A DNA stretch of 5,292 bases from Actinomycetes bacterium (lineage in GTDB: Bacteria; Actinomycetota; Actinomycetes; Actinomycetales; Dermatophilaceae). The notes beneath the pieces are model-generated. The model had not been told where the DNA came from. It was given only the letters and a program-made list of their open reading frames with translations, and searched no databases. This document shows, one piece after another, positions 1 through 5,134 of the stretch; position 1 is the stretch's first letter; every line of letters begins with the position of its first letter. The position numbers and the translations under genes were made by a program. The stretch spans positions 1 to 5,292 of the forward strand of contig JAEWFB010000414.1 of assembly GCA_023389095.1 (NCBI GenBank), in the 5' to 3' direction.

Positions 1-453
1 CTGCCGCTGTGGGCGGTGGTGGCCGCCGGGGCGGCCGGGGCCTGCCTCGGCGACCAGGCCGGGTACGCCCTCGGCCGCCGGTACGGCCCGGGTGTGCTCG
101 CCCGCGCTCCACGAATGCTGCGCCGGCGAATCGACATCGCGCGGGCCCGCCGCCTGGTCGCCCGCCGAGGGGCGTGGGCGGTGCTCATCGGACGCTGGGT
201 GGCGGTGCTGCGCGCCGTGGTCCCTCTGATCGCCGGCACCGGTGGGATGCGGTGGCCGGTGTTCCTCCGGGCGAACCTGGCCGGCGGGCTGGTGTGGGCG
301 ACGGCCGTGGCGCTGGTCGGCTACCTGGGCGCCGCCTCGTACCGCTATCTGGAGCGGGAACTGGGCATCGGGGAGTGGGCCCTGCTGGCCGTGATCGGCG
401 TCGTCGTGGCGCTGCGGGTCTGGCAGATCCGGCGCCGCGCGGCGCAGCGCTGA
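1..453 (+). CDS. DedA/VTT-family integral membrane protein, C-terminal part (5' end outside window)
   Basis: The reading frame is open from base 1 and stops with TGA at 451-453, giving about 150 residues. DedA proteins are usually around 200-220 residues, so roughly the first quarter is missing. The visible part has the family's conserved core: a small-residue-rich segment followed by CLGDQAGYALGRRYG (about residues 15-29), then GAWAVLIGRW...LRAVVPLIAGTGGM (about 56-83), an Arg-Asn-Leu-Ala-Gly-Gly segment leading into a Trp, and a final hydrophobic helix ending in a basic tail. The G-D-x-x-x-Y-x-x-G-R and G-R-(5-6)-R-x-x-x-P-x-x-A-G patterns are the re-entrant and amphipathic elements of VTT/DedA proteins. 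Members of the family sit in the cytoplasmic membrane and are linked to lipid (undecaprenyl or phosphatidyl carrier) flipping and membrane-potential homeostasis; the substrate of this one cannot be told. It converges with the regulator gene, whose stop lies 10 bp away, and nothing suggests co-regulation. Confidence 0.88.
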   Translation: MPLWAVVAAGAAGACLGDQAGYALGRRYGPGVLARAPRMLRRRIDIARARRLVARRGAWAVLIGRWVAVLRAVVPLIAGTGGMRWPVFLRANLAGGLVWATAVALVGYLGAASYRYLERELGIGEWALLAVIGVVVALRVWQIRRRAAQR

Positions 454-470
454 ACGGCGGCGTCAGCCGT
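432..470. terminator. Possible weak bidirectional termination region between convergent genes
   Basis: The 3' end of the DedA gene holds a perfect 14-nt palindrome at 432-445 (GCGCC stem, GCGC loop). A second small hairpin follows, with ACGGC at 454-458 pairing with GCCGT at 466-470 across a 7-nt loop; it spans both stop codon regions. Neither has a T-run on either side. Actinomycete terminators often lack a U-tract, so a shared terminator is possible. Short GC palindromes are common by chance at this base composition, however. Confidence 0.25.
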
Positions 471-1044
471 GACCGCGTACCAGGGGCAGGAACACCTCGT
501 CCACGATCTCGACCAGCACCTCGTCGGGGACGGAGGGGACGCCGCGCATCGCGTACTCGGCGCGCAGCAACATCATCGGTACCGTCGCCACCCGGTGACG
601 GACTGCCGCCGCCGGCGCCTCGCCCCGGGCCGCGGCCCGTTCCAGCATCCCGATCCACGCACGGTCCATGGTGTCGGCGCCGGACCGTTCGCGCATGAGG
701 GTGAGCAGCTCCGGGTCGTCGGCCGCGGCGGCGAGCAGGCCGCGCAGGACGGCCCCGTGCGGCGACGACCACGTCTCGTTCGCGAGCCGGAGCATCTCGA
801 GCGCGTCGCCTCGCAGCGTGCCCGTGTCCGGGTTCGGCATGGCCGCGTCGGTCAGGTGGCGGTACGCCGCGACGCCCAGCGCCGCCCGGTGCGGCCATCG
901 GCGGTAGATCGCGTTCTTGTTGGTCCCGGCGCGGGCGGCCACCCGGTCCATCGTCATCCCCGTGTATCCGGACTCGCGCAGTTCCTCCGCCGCGGCCCGC
1001 AGGATCGCCTGTTCCAGTTCCTCGCCCCGCCGCCTCCTGCTCAT
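463..1044 (-). CDS. TetR-family transcriptional regulator
   Basis: This encodes 193 residues, a normal TetR length. The start is ATG at 1044-1042 and the stop TGA at 465-463. After a basic tail (SRRRR) come the three DNA-binding helices at about residues 8-56. The helix-turn-helix reads MTMDRVAARAGTNKNAIYRRW followed by PHRAAL, the classic recognition-helix and post-helix pattern with the x-IYRRW-x-x-R signature. The remaining about 135 residues form the helical ligand-binding and dimerisation domain, which does not identify a ligand. The start fits the family, since the N-terminal helix begins just after it; the AAGG upstream is too close to the ATG for a good ribosome site, so a short or leaderless-type 5' end is possible. 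The gene diverges from the glycosidase-like gene, and the gap holds twin palindromes that are very likely its operators. It is therefore probably an autoregulating repressor of itself and of that neighbour, released by a small molecule. That role is inferred from context. Confidence 0.93.
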   Translation of the reverse strand: MSRRRRGEELEQAILRAAAEELRESGYTGMTMDRVAARAGTNKNAIYRRWPHRAALGVAAYRHLTDAAMPNPDTGTLRGDALEMLRLANETWSSPHGAVLRGLLAAAADDPELLTLMRERSGADTMDRAWIGMLERAAARGEAPAAAVRHRVATVPMMLLRAEYAMRGVPSVPDEVLVEIVDEVFLPLVRGHG

Positions 1045-1053
1045 GCCTTGCAG

Positions 1054-1068
1054 GGTACGCGCCGTACC
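1054..1068. promoter_or_regulatory. Probable TetR operator O1
   Basis: The site is a 15-bp palindrome, GGTACG-CGC-CGTACC, with perfect 6-bp half-sites around a 3-bp spacer and its centre at 1061. It lies 10 bp upstream of the regulator's start codon on the minus strand. Palindromes of about 15-20 bp in the divergent gap are the usual targets of TetR dimers. The identity of the binding protein is inferred from position. Confidence 0.72.
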
Positions 1069-1074
1069 TTATAG

Positions 1075-1089
1075 GGTACGGCGCGTACC
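1075..1089. promoter_or_regulatory. Probable TetR operator O2
   Basis: This is a second 15-bp palindrome, GGTACG-GCG-CGTACC, centre 1082, differing from the first only in the 3-bp spacer, which is its reverse complement. The centres are 21 bp apart, which is two B-DNA turns, so two TetR dimers would sit on the same face of the helix. Together with flanking bases the two sites make a larger inverted repeat: a perfect 17-bp arm at 1052-1068 matches 1075-1091 around the 6-bp centre TTATAG. Confidence 0.72.
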
Positions 1090-1098
1090 CTAAAGGTT

Positions 1099-1103
1099 GG
1101 GAG
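1099..1103 (+). promoter_or_regulatory. Ribosome binding site of the glycosidase-like gene
   Basis: GGGAG lies 6 nt before the ATG at 1110. It sets this start, which also matches where the first beta strand of the protein begins. Confidence 0.75.
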
Positions 1104-1109
1104 TTCTCG

Positions 1110-2153
1110 ATGCGCGTCTTCGGCATGAACTACGACACCGGCTTCGTCAGCGCCGGGTCCACCACCCACGAGCCGTTCGACTCCGACGTCGTGCGCAGCG
1201 ACCTGCGTGTCATCCGGGACGAGCTGCGGTGCGACGCGGTCCGCGTCACCGGCGGCGTGCAGGACCGGCTGGAGCTGACCGCACGGCTGGCGGCCGAGGC
1301 GGGGCTGGAGGTGTGGTACTGCCCGTTCACCAACGGCCTGGACCGCGACGGCCTCATGGCGTTCCTGCTCGACGGCGCCGAGCGGGCCGAGCGGCTGCGG
1401 CGTGACGGCACCCCGGTCGTCTACCTCACCGGTTCCGAGATCTCCCTGTTCACCGACGGTTTCCTGCCCGGCCGTGACCTGACCGAGCGGATGGCGGTGT
1501 TCACCGACCCGATGCGGATGCGGGAGGCGGTCCCGGCCGCGCGGGCCGCGGTGCGCGACTTCCTCGCCGAAGCGGTACCCGCGGTGCGGGAGCGCTTCGG
1601 CGGCCCCGTCGGGTACGCCTCGATCCCGCTCGAGGACGTCGACTGGACGGCCTTCGACATCATCGCCAGCGACGCCGGTTACCGCGACGCGACAAACTCC
1701 GCGGCGTTCCCGCAGTCCCTGGCGGCGGCCGTGGGGCAGGGCAAGCCGTACGCGGCGACCGAGTTCGGCTGCTGCACGTACCGTGGCGCGGCCGACGTCG
1801 CGGGCGCGACGGAGCCGGTGGCCTACGACGAGCACGGCCGTGCGGCGAAGCTCACCGCGGAGCTGGAGCGCGACGAGGAAGGCCAGGCACGCTACCTCGT
1901 CGACCTGCTGCGCGACTACGAGGCCGGCGGGGCGGCAGCGGCGTTCGTGTACACGTTCGCGAACCGGCACCTGCCGACCACCGGCGACCCCGCGCACGAC
2001 TACGACCTGGCGTCACGGGGGATCGTGCGCGTGCTGCCGGACGGCTCGTGGACGCCCAAGGCCGCCTTCCACGCCCTGGCCGAATACGGCCGCGCCCGTG
2101 CGCTGAGCCGGACCGAATTCGGTGGTGGCGATCGCGGCGGGCGGGCAGGGTAG
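1110..2153 (+). CDS. Cytoplasmic TIM-barrel, glycoside-hydrolase-like protein of unknown substrate
   Basis: This encodes 347 residues, with ATG at 1110 and TAG at 2151-2153. There is no signal peptide or membrane segment, so the protein is expected in the cytoplasm. The pattern is that of an (alpha/beta)8 barrel: MRVFGMNYDTGF opens as strand 1, AVRVTGG (about 43-49) and LEVWYCPF (about 66-73) are early strands, and VVYLTGSEISLF carries Glu110. VGYASIPLEDVDW and FDIIASDAGY follow, then KPYAATEFGCCTYRG with Glu218, and AFVYTFANRHLP (about 278-289) near the end. Glutamates in 'GSE' and 'TEFG' settings after strands 4 and 7 would fit the acid/base and nucleophile of clan GH-A retaining glycosidases; this role is inferred. 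Homologous actinomycete proteins, as I recall them, share the NYDTGF, TG-x-E-x-SLF, FLPG, TEFGC and WxPKAAFHAL blocks and are often labelled 'abortive phage infection protein'. I know of no support for that name in this sequence. Expression is probably TetR-controlled through the operators just upstream. Confidence 0.85.
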   Translation: MRVFGMNYDTGFVSAGSTTHEPFDSDVVRSDLRVIRDELRCDAVRVTGGVQDRLELTARLAAEAGLEVWYCPFTNGLDRDGLMAFLLDGAERAERLRRDGTPVVYLTGSEISLFTDGFLPGRDLTERMAVFTDPMRMREAVPAARAAVRDFLAEAVPAVRERFGGPVGYASIPLEDVDWTAFDIIASDAGYRDATNSAAFPQSLAAAVGQGKPYAATEFGCCTYRGAADVAGATEPVAYDEHGRAAKLTAELERDEEGQARYLVDLLRDYEAGGAAAAFVYTFANRHLPTTGDPAHDYDLASRGIVRVLPDGSWTPKAAFHALAEYGRARALSRTEFGGGDRGGRAG

Positions 2154-2164
2154 GACTGCACGCC

Positions 2165-2180
2165 GGCGGCGAGCGCCGCC
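2165..2180 (+). terminator. GC hairpin after the glycosidase-like gene (terminator or attenuator stem)
   Basis: GGCGGC at 2165-2170 pairs perfectly with GCCGCC at 2175-2180 around the tetraloop GAGC, starting 12 nt after the TAG stop. No T-run follows, so it is not a canonical intrinsic terminator. It also lies just before the leader ORF of the ribosomal protection gene, so it could limit read-through into that gene or belong to its 5' leader. No convincing promoter was seen between 2120 and 2200. Confidence 0.35.
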
Positions 2181-2195
2181 ACGACGACGATCACC

Positions 2196-2200
2196 AGGAG
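2196..2200 (+). promoter_or_regulatory. Strong ribosome binding site of the leader ORF
   Basis: AGGAG lies 2 nt before the ATG at 2203 and 5 nt before the ATG at 2206, so the second ATG is better spaced. It is the best Shine-Dalgarno match in this intergenic segment, yet it does not serve the long downstream gene, whose frame has a stop (TGA) at 2204-2206. Confidence 0.6.
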
Positions 2201-2202
2201 AG

Positions 2203-2298
2203 ATGATGCGAGCAGCTTCCACGCTTCGGACCCTTGCCCGTCCTACCGTGGAGCTCCGCCTTGGCCCTGTTGAACCTCGGAATCGTCGCGCATGTTGA
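2203..2298 (+). CDS. Putative leader peptide ORF overlapping the start of the ribosomal protection gene
   Basis: The small ORF has 31 codons from ATG 2203, or 30 from ATG 2206, and ends with TGA at 2296-2298. It begins MMRAASTLRTLARP and ends EPRNRRAC, so it is Arg-rich with no recognisable domain. It has a strong AGGAG site, is in a different frame from the downstream GTPase gene, and runs through that gene's ribosome site and about 38 nt past its proposed TTG start. Leader ORFs before ribosome-targeting antibiotic resistance genes often act as translation sensors, so a ribosome on this ORF could open, block or couple to the main start. Against it, its codons end in A or T far more often than the real genes here, which means it is not under normal coding selection. 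It may therefore be regulatory only, or spurious. Confidence 0.4.
   Translation: MMRAASTLRTLARPTVELRLGPVEPRNRRAC
2248..2253 (+). promoter_or_regulatory. Ribosome binding site deciding the TTG start at 2261
   Basis: GTGGAG ends 7 nt before TTG 2261. This favours the start at 2261 over the in-frame TTG at 2234, which has only a weak GGA three bases upstream. The site lies inside the leader ORF. GGAG here is immediately followed by its complement CTCC (2254-2257), which could also pair with the leader's own GGAG at 2197-2200. Confidence 0.55.
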
Positions 2299-4216
2299 CG
2301 CCGGAAAGACCAGCCTGACCGAACGCCTCCTCTACGAGGCGGGCGCCGTGGCCGAGCCGGGCAGCGTCGACGCCGGCACGACCCGGACCGACTCGATGGA
2401 CCTGGAACGCCGCCGCGGCATCACCATCCGGGCGGCCGTCACGTCGATCACCATCGGCGACCTCGGCATCAACCTGCTGGACACCCCCGGCCATCCCGAC
2501 TTCATCGCGGAGGTCGAGCGGTCCCTGGCCGTCCTCGACGCCGCCGTGCTCGTGGTGTCGAGCGTGGAGGGCGTCCAGCCGCAGACCGTCGCCATCTGGC
2601 GGGCGCTGCGTCGCATCGGCGTACCGACCGTGTTCTTCCTCAACAAGGTCGACCGTGGCGGCGCCGACGTGGACCGGGTGACGGCCCAGGTACGGCAGCG
2701 GCTCGGTGCGCGGCCGGTCCTGCTCGGCACTGTCACCGGGCAGGGCACACGCGAGGCCAGGGTGCACGCCGTGGGCCTCGACGCCGAGCCGGTGGTGGCC
2801 GAGGTGGCGGAGGTCGACGACGCGGTGGCGGCGCGCTGGCTGGCCGACCGGCCGGTCCGGGTACGCGACGTCCGCCGGGCGCTGCGCCGCGCGGTGCGCC
2901 GCGCCGACCTGGTTCCGGCGGTGTGCGGCTCGGCCATCACCGGCGCCGGGGTACGCCGGCTGTGCGACGTCCTGGCCGACCTGCTGCCGTACGGCGAGGC
3001 GCGGAACGGACCGCCGGCGGGCACCGTCTTCGCCGTCGACCGGGACGGGCACGGCCGGCGCGTCTGGCTGCGGCTGTGGTCCGGGCGTCTGCGGGTACGG
3101 GACCGGGTGCGGCTCGGCGACGGCCGTCCGGAGCCGGTGACGGAGATCGCCGTCATCGAGCCCGCCGGTGTGCTGGTGCGCCGGTCGGTCTCCGCCGGGC
3201 AGATCGCGGCGGTACGCGGGGTGTCCGCCCGGATCGGCCAGCACATCGGTGACCCGCCACGGCGGCACGACTACCGGTTCCCGCCACCGACCCGGCAGGC
3301 GGTCGTCGAGCCGGTCGACCCGGCGCAGCGCCTGGCGATGTTCGCCGGTCTGGCCGAACTGGCCGACGAGGATCCGCTGGTGGACCTGCGCCTCGACGAG
3401 CAGCAGGCCGAGGCCGTGATCCGTCTGCACGGCGAGGTCCAGAAGGAGGTCCTCGCCGCCCTGATGGAGGACCGGTACGGCGTCCGGGTGCGGTTCTCCG
3501 GCACGCTCACCGCCTGCATCGAACGGGTCGCCGGCACCGGCAGCGCCGAGGAGCGGGTACGGGAACGCGGCAACCCGTACCTGGCCGGGCTGGGGTTGCG
3601 CATCGAGGCCGCCCCGGCCGGGCACGGCATCGGGTTCCGGCCCGGGATCGAGCCGGGCCGGCTGCCCCCGGCGTTCGTCGCCGCCACCGAGGAGGGCGTG
3701 CGCGCCGCGCTGCGGCAGGGCCGGTACGGCTGGCCGGTCACCGACTGCACCGTCACTATGACGGCGTCCCGGTACTGGCCCCGGCAGAGCCGGCCGCACC
3801 AGAAGTTCGACAAGTCGATCTCGACGGTGGCGGCGGACTTCCGCAACCTCGCCCCGGTCGTGGTCGCCGCCGCGCTGCGGCAGGCCGGCACGCGGGTGTG
3901 CCAGCCGATCGAACGGTTCGACGTCAACCTGCCCCGGCACGCGGTGGAGACGGTGCTGGCGCTGCTCGGCCGGCTCGGCGCGGTGGTCCACGACACCGCC
4001 GTCGCGGGCGGCTACCTGGAGGTGAGCGGCACCCTGCCGTCCGCCCGGGTGCCGCGGGTCGTCGCCGCCCTGCCCGACCTCACCGGCGGCGAGGCGGTGC
4101 TGACCACCACCTTCGACCACTACGCGCCGGTCACCGGCGAGGAACCGCCGGCACTGCCCCGGCGCGGACCGGACCCGGACGACCGGGAGGCGTGGTTCCG
4201 GGCGGTACCGAGGTAG
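2261..4216 (+). CDS. Tet(M)/OtrA-type ribosomal protection GTPase (EF-G-like translation factor)
   Basis: From TTG 2261 to TAG 4214-4216 this encodes 651 residues, close to Tet(M) (639) and OtrA (663). The GTPase motifs are all intact: G1 AHVDAGKT (10-17), G2 RGITI (52-56), G3 DTPGH (74-78), G4 NKVD (128-131) and a G5-like GSAI (223-226). Then come a beta-barrel domain II (from about 254), domain III (about 347-410, with DPLVDLRLDE and GEVQKEVLAALMEDRYGV), domain IV (about 412-540) and an EF-G-like domain V. The N-terminus MALLNLGIVAHVDAGK aligns with the short starts of relatives, supporting TTG 2261; TTG 2234 would add nine residues. Proteins of this family bind the ribosome with GTP and eject tetracycline from the decoding site. 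The tip of domain IV (about 501-524) is longer than in Tet(M), so resistance, and to which drug, is not certain. No tetracycline biosynthesis gene is in view. Control may involve the overlapping leader ORF. Confidence 0.92.
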   Translation: MALLNLGIVAHVDAGKTSLTERLLYEAGAVAEPGSVDAGTTRTDSMDLERRRGITIRAAVTSITIGDLGINLLDTPGHPDFIAEVERSLAVLDAAVLVVSSVEGVQPQTVAIWRALRRIGVPTVFFLNKVDRGGADVDRVTAQVRQRLGARPVLLGTVTGQGTREARVHAVGLDAEPVVAEVAEVDDAVAARWLADRPVRVRDVRRALRRAVRRADLVPAVCGSAITGAGVRRLCDVLADLLPYGEARNGPPAGTVFAVDRDGHGRRVWLRLWSGRLRVRDRVRLGDGRPEPVTEIAVIEPAGVLVRRSVSAGQIAAVRGVSARIGQHIGDPPRRHDYRFPPPTRQAVVEPVDPAQRLAMFAGLAELADEDPLVDLRLDEQQAEAVIRLHGEVQKEVLAALMEDRYGVRVRFSGTLTACIERVAGTGSAEERVRERGNPYLAGLGLRIEAAPAGHGIGFRPGIEPGRLPPAFVAATEEGVRAALRQGRYGWPVTDCTVTMTASRYWPRQSRPHQKFDKSISTVAADFRNLAPVVVAAALRQAGTRVCQPIERFDVNLPRHAVETVLALLGRLGAVVHDTAVAGGYLEVSGTLPSARVPRVVAALPDLTGGEAVLTTTFDHYAPVTGEEPPALPRRGPDPDDREAWFRAVPR

Positions 4217-4240
4217 GCGGCGACGGCGGCGCTGCGGGGA

Positions 4241-4246
4241 TAGGAT
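4241..4246 (+). promoter_or_regulatory. Probable -10 box of the secreted EEP-family gene
   Basis: TAGGAT is an exact match to the typical actinomycete vegetative -10 hexamer and lies 24 nt after the stop of the upstream gene. No good -35 was found 16-18 bp upstream. Transcription would begin near 4253, giving a leader of about 30 nt to a CTG at 4286 or about 78 nt to the GTG at 4331. It suggests the EEP gene is transcribed on its own. Confidence 0.45.
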
Positions 4247-4276
4247 CACCGGCGCCCGCCGCCGCCCGTACCCGTT

Positions 4277-4288
4277 GGAGCCCCGCTG
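4277..4288 (+). promoter_or_regulatory. GGAG ribosome site and possible CTG start for the EEP gene
   Basis: GGAG (4277-4280) sits 5 nt before CTG 4286, which is in frame with GTG 4331 with no stop between. Starting here would add 15 residues, among them the basic stretch ARRVRR just before the hydrophobic segment. That is the normal n-region of a signal peptide, which the GTG start lacks. CTG starts are rare, so this is an alternative rather than the primary call. Confidence 0.4.
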
Positions 4289-4330
4289 TCCCCGCAGCCG
4301 GCCACCCACCTCGCCCGGCGAGTCCGCCGG

Positions 4331-5134
4331 GTGCTGGCAGTGGTGTGCCTGCTCGTCGTTGCCGGGCTGCCCGCCGGATCCTCGAACGCCGGCGCCACCG
4401 GCCCGGGAACGCTGCGGGTGCTCCAGATGAACCTGTGCAACAGCGGCCGAGCCGGCTGCTACACCGGCCGGGCCGTCCCGCGGGCCGCCGACGTGATCGC
4501 CGCCGAGGCGCCCGACGTGGTCACCCTCAACGAGATCTGCCGCGACGACGTGGCGACGCTGGAGCGGACGCTGCGGGCCGCCCGCGCCGGCGGCACCGTG
4601 GTGTCCGCGTTCCAGGCCGCCGGTGACCGCCCCTCCGGCGGTCCCACCCGGTGCAACAGCGGCGAGCCGTACGGGATCGGGCTGCTGACCCGCCTCGACG
4701 GCCGGGACGCGCGATCGTCCGTGCACCGGGGCACCTATCCGGCGCAGGACCTCGCGGACCCGGAGGAGCGGGTGTGGCTCTGCGTCCGGGGCGACCGGTT
4801 GCACGCCTGCACCACGCACCTGGCGAACACCAGCGGCCAGGTGGCGCTGGCCCAGTGCGGGCAGTTGCTCGGCGCGGTGGTGCCGGCGACCCGGGGCGAC
4901 GCCGGGAGCGCGCCGACAGTCCTCGGCGGTGACCTCAACCTGCGCGTCGGCGGCACCCCGGACGTGCGCTCGTGCGTGTCGGTCGGTTACCGGCGGATCG
5001 ACGACGGTGCCCGCCAGCAGATCATGGCGTCCGGCGGCGTGACGATCTGCTGCCGCCGCGCGGTGGACATGCGCGGGACGACTGACCACCCGGCGCTGGT
5101 GGCGACCATGATCGGCGCCCGCCGTCACCTGTGA
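4331..5134 (+). CDS. Secreted, cysteine-rich endonuclease/exonuclease/phosphatase (EEP) family protein
   Basis: This encodes 267 residues from GTG 4331 to TGA 5132-5134, or 282 if translation starts at CTG 4286. A hydrophobic segment (LAVVCLLVVAGLPAG) followed by SSNA-GA indicates a Sec signal peptide, with cleavage likely near residue 20. The EEP (DNase I/sphingomyelinase-like) catalytic set is complete: QMNL with Asn34, LNEI with Glu68 (metal ligand), THLAN with His153, GGDLNLR with Asp201 and Asn203, and TDHPALVA with Asp252-His253. The enzyme should be an Mg-dependent phosphodiesterase or phosphatase acting outside the cell, on nucleic acid, phospholipid or another phosphoester; which one cannot be read from sequence. 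The mature part has ten cysteines (36, 43, 70, 108, 141, 150, 166, 215, 240, 241), which suggests several disulfides and supports export. It has its own -10 box, and its stop abuts the stop of the convergent lectin-domain gene. Confidence 0.88.
   Translation: MLAVVCLLVVAGLPAGSSNAGATGPGTLRVLQMNLCNSGRAGCYTGRAVPRAADVIAAEAPDVVTLNEICRDDVATLERTLRAARAGGTVVSAFQAAGDRPSGGPTRCNSGEPYGIGLLTRLDGRDARSSVHRGTYPAQDLADPEERVWLCVRGDRLHACTTHLANTSGQVALAQCGQLLGAVVPATRGDAGSAPTVLGGDLNLRVGGTPDVRSCVSVGYRRIDDGARQQIMASGGVTICCRRAVDMRGTTDHPALVATMIGARRHL

Larger units (their letters stand above)
1048..1091. promoter_or_regulatory. Overlapping divergent promoters for the TetR gene and the glycosidase-like gene
   Basis: The AT-rich core TTATAG between the two operators is the only good -10 region in the gap. 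On the minus strand TATAAG (1073-1068) would put a transcription start near 1061, giving the regulator a short leader of under 20 nt. On the plus strand TATAGG (1070-1075) lies 16 bp after TTGCAG (1048-1053), a fair -35, and would start transcription near 1082. Both would be blocked by protein bound at the palindromes. The -35 for the minus-strand promoter is poor. These boxes are read by eye. Confidence 0.45.

Noticed and set aside
185..1126. A 313-codon minus-strand frame across the DedA end and the TetR gene.
   Set aside because: It is an out-of-frame shadow of the TetR gene, with Arg/Pro/Gly-rich translation and no recognisable motif.
1041..1997. A 318-codon minus-strand frame opposite the glycosidase-like gene.
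   Set aside because: It is antisense to a gene with clear family motifs, and its composition (Val/Arg/Gly/His) is typical of a shadow frame.
2324..2341. A 6-bp hairpin (CGCCTC / GAGGCG) early in the GTPase gene, considered as part of an attenuator.
   Set aside because: It lies in the conserved coding stretch for ERLLYEAG, so the pairing is readily explained by the protein sequence and GC content.
4224..4264. Possible 7-bp stem (4224-4230 with 4258-4264) between the GTPase and EEP genes, considered as a terminator.
   Set aside because: The loop is about 27 nt and contains the TAGGAT promoter box, and simple GGC/GCC repeats pair easily by chance.
2243..5128. A 961-codon open frame on the minus strand antisense to the GTPase and EEP genes.
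   Set aside because: It spans two well-supported genes and the gap between them, its translation is low-complexity (rich in Arg, Gly, His, Pro, Val) with no domain, and such long antisense frames are usual at this GC content.
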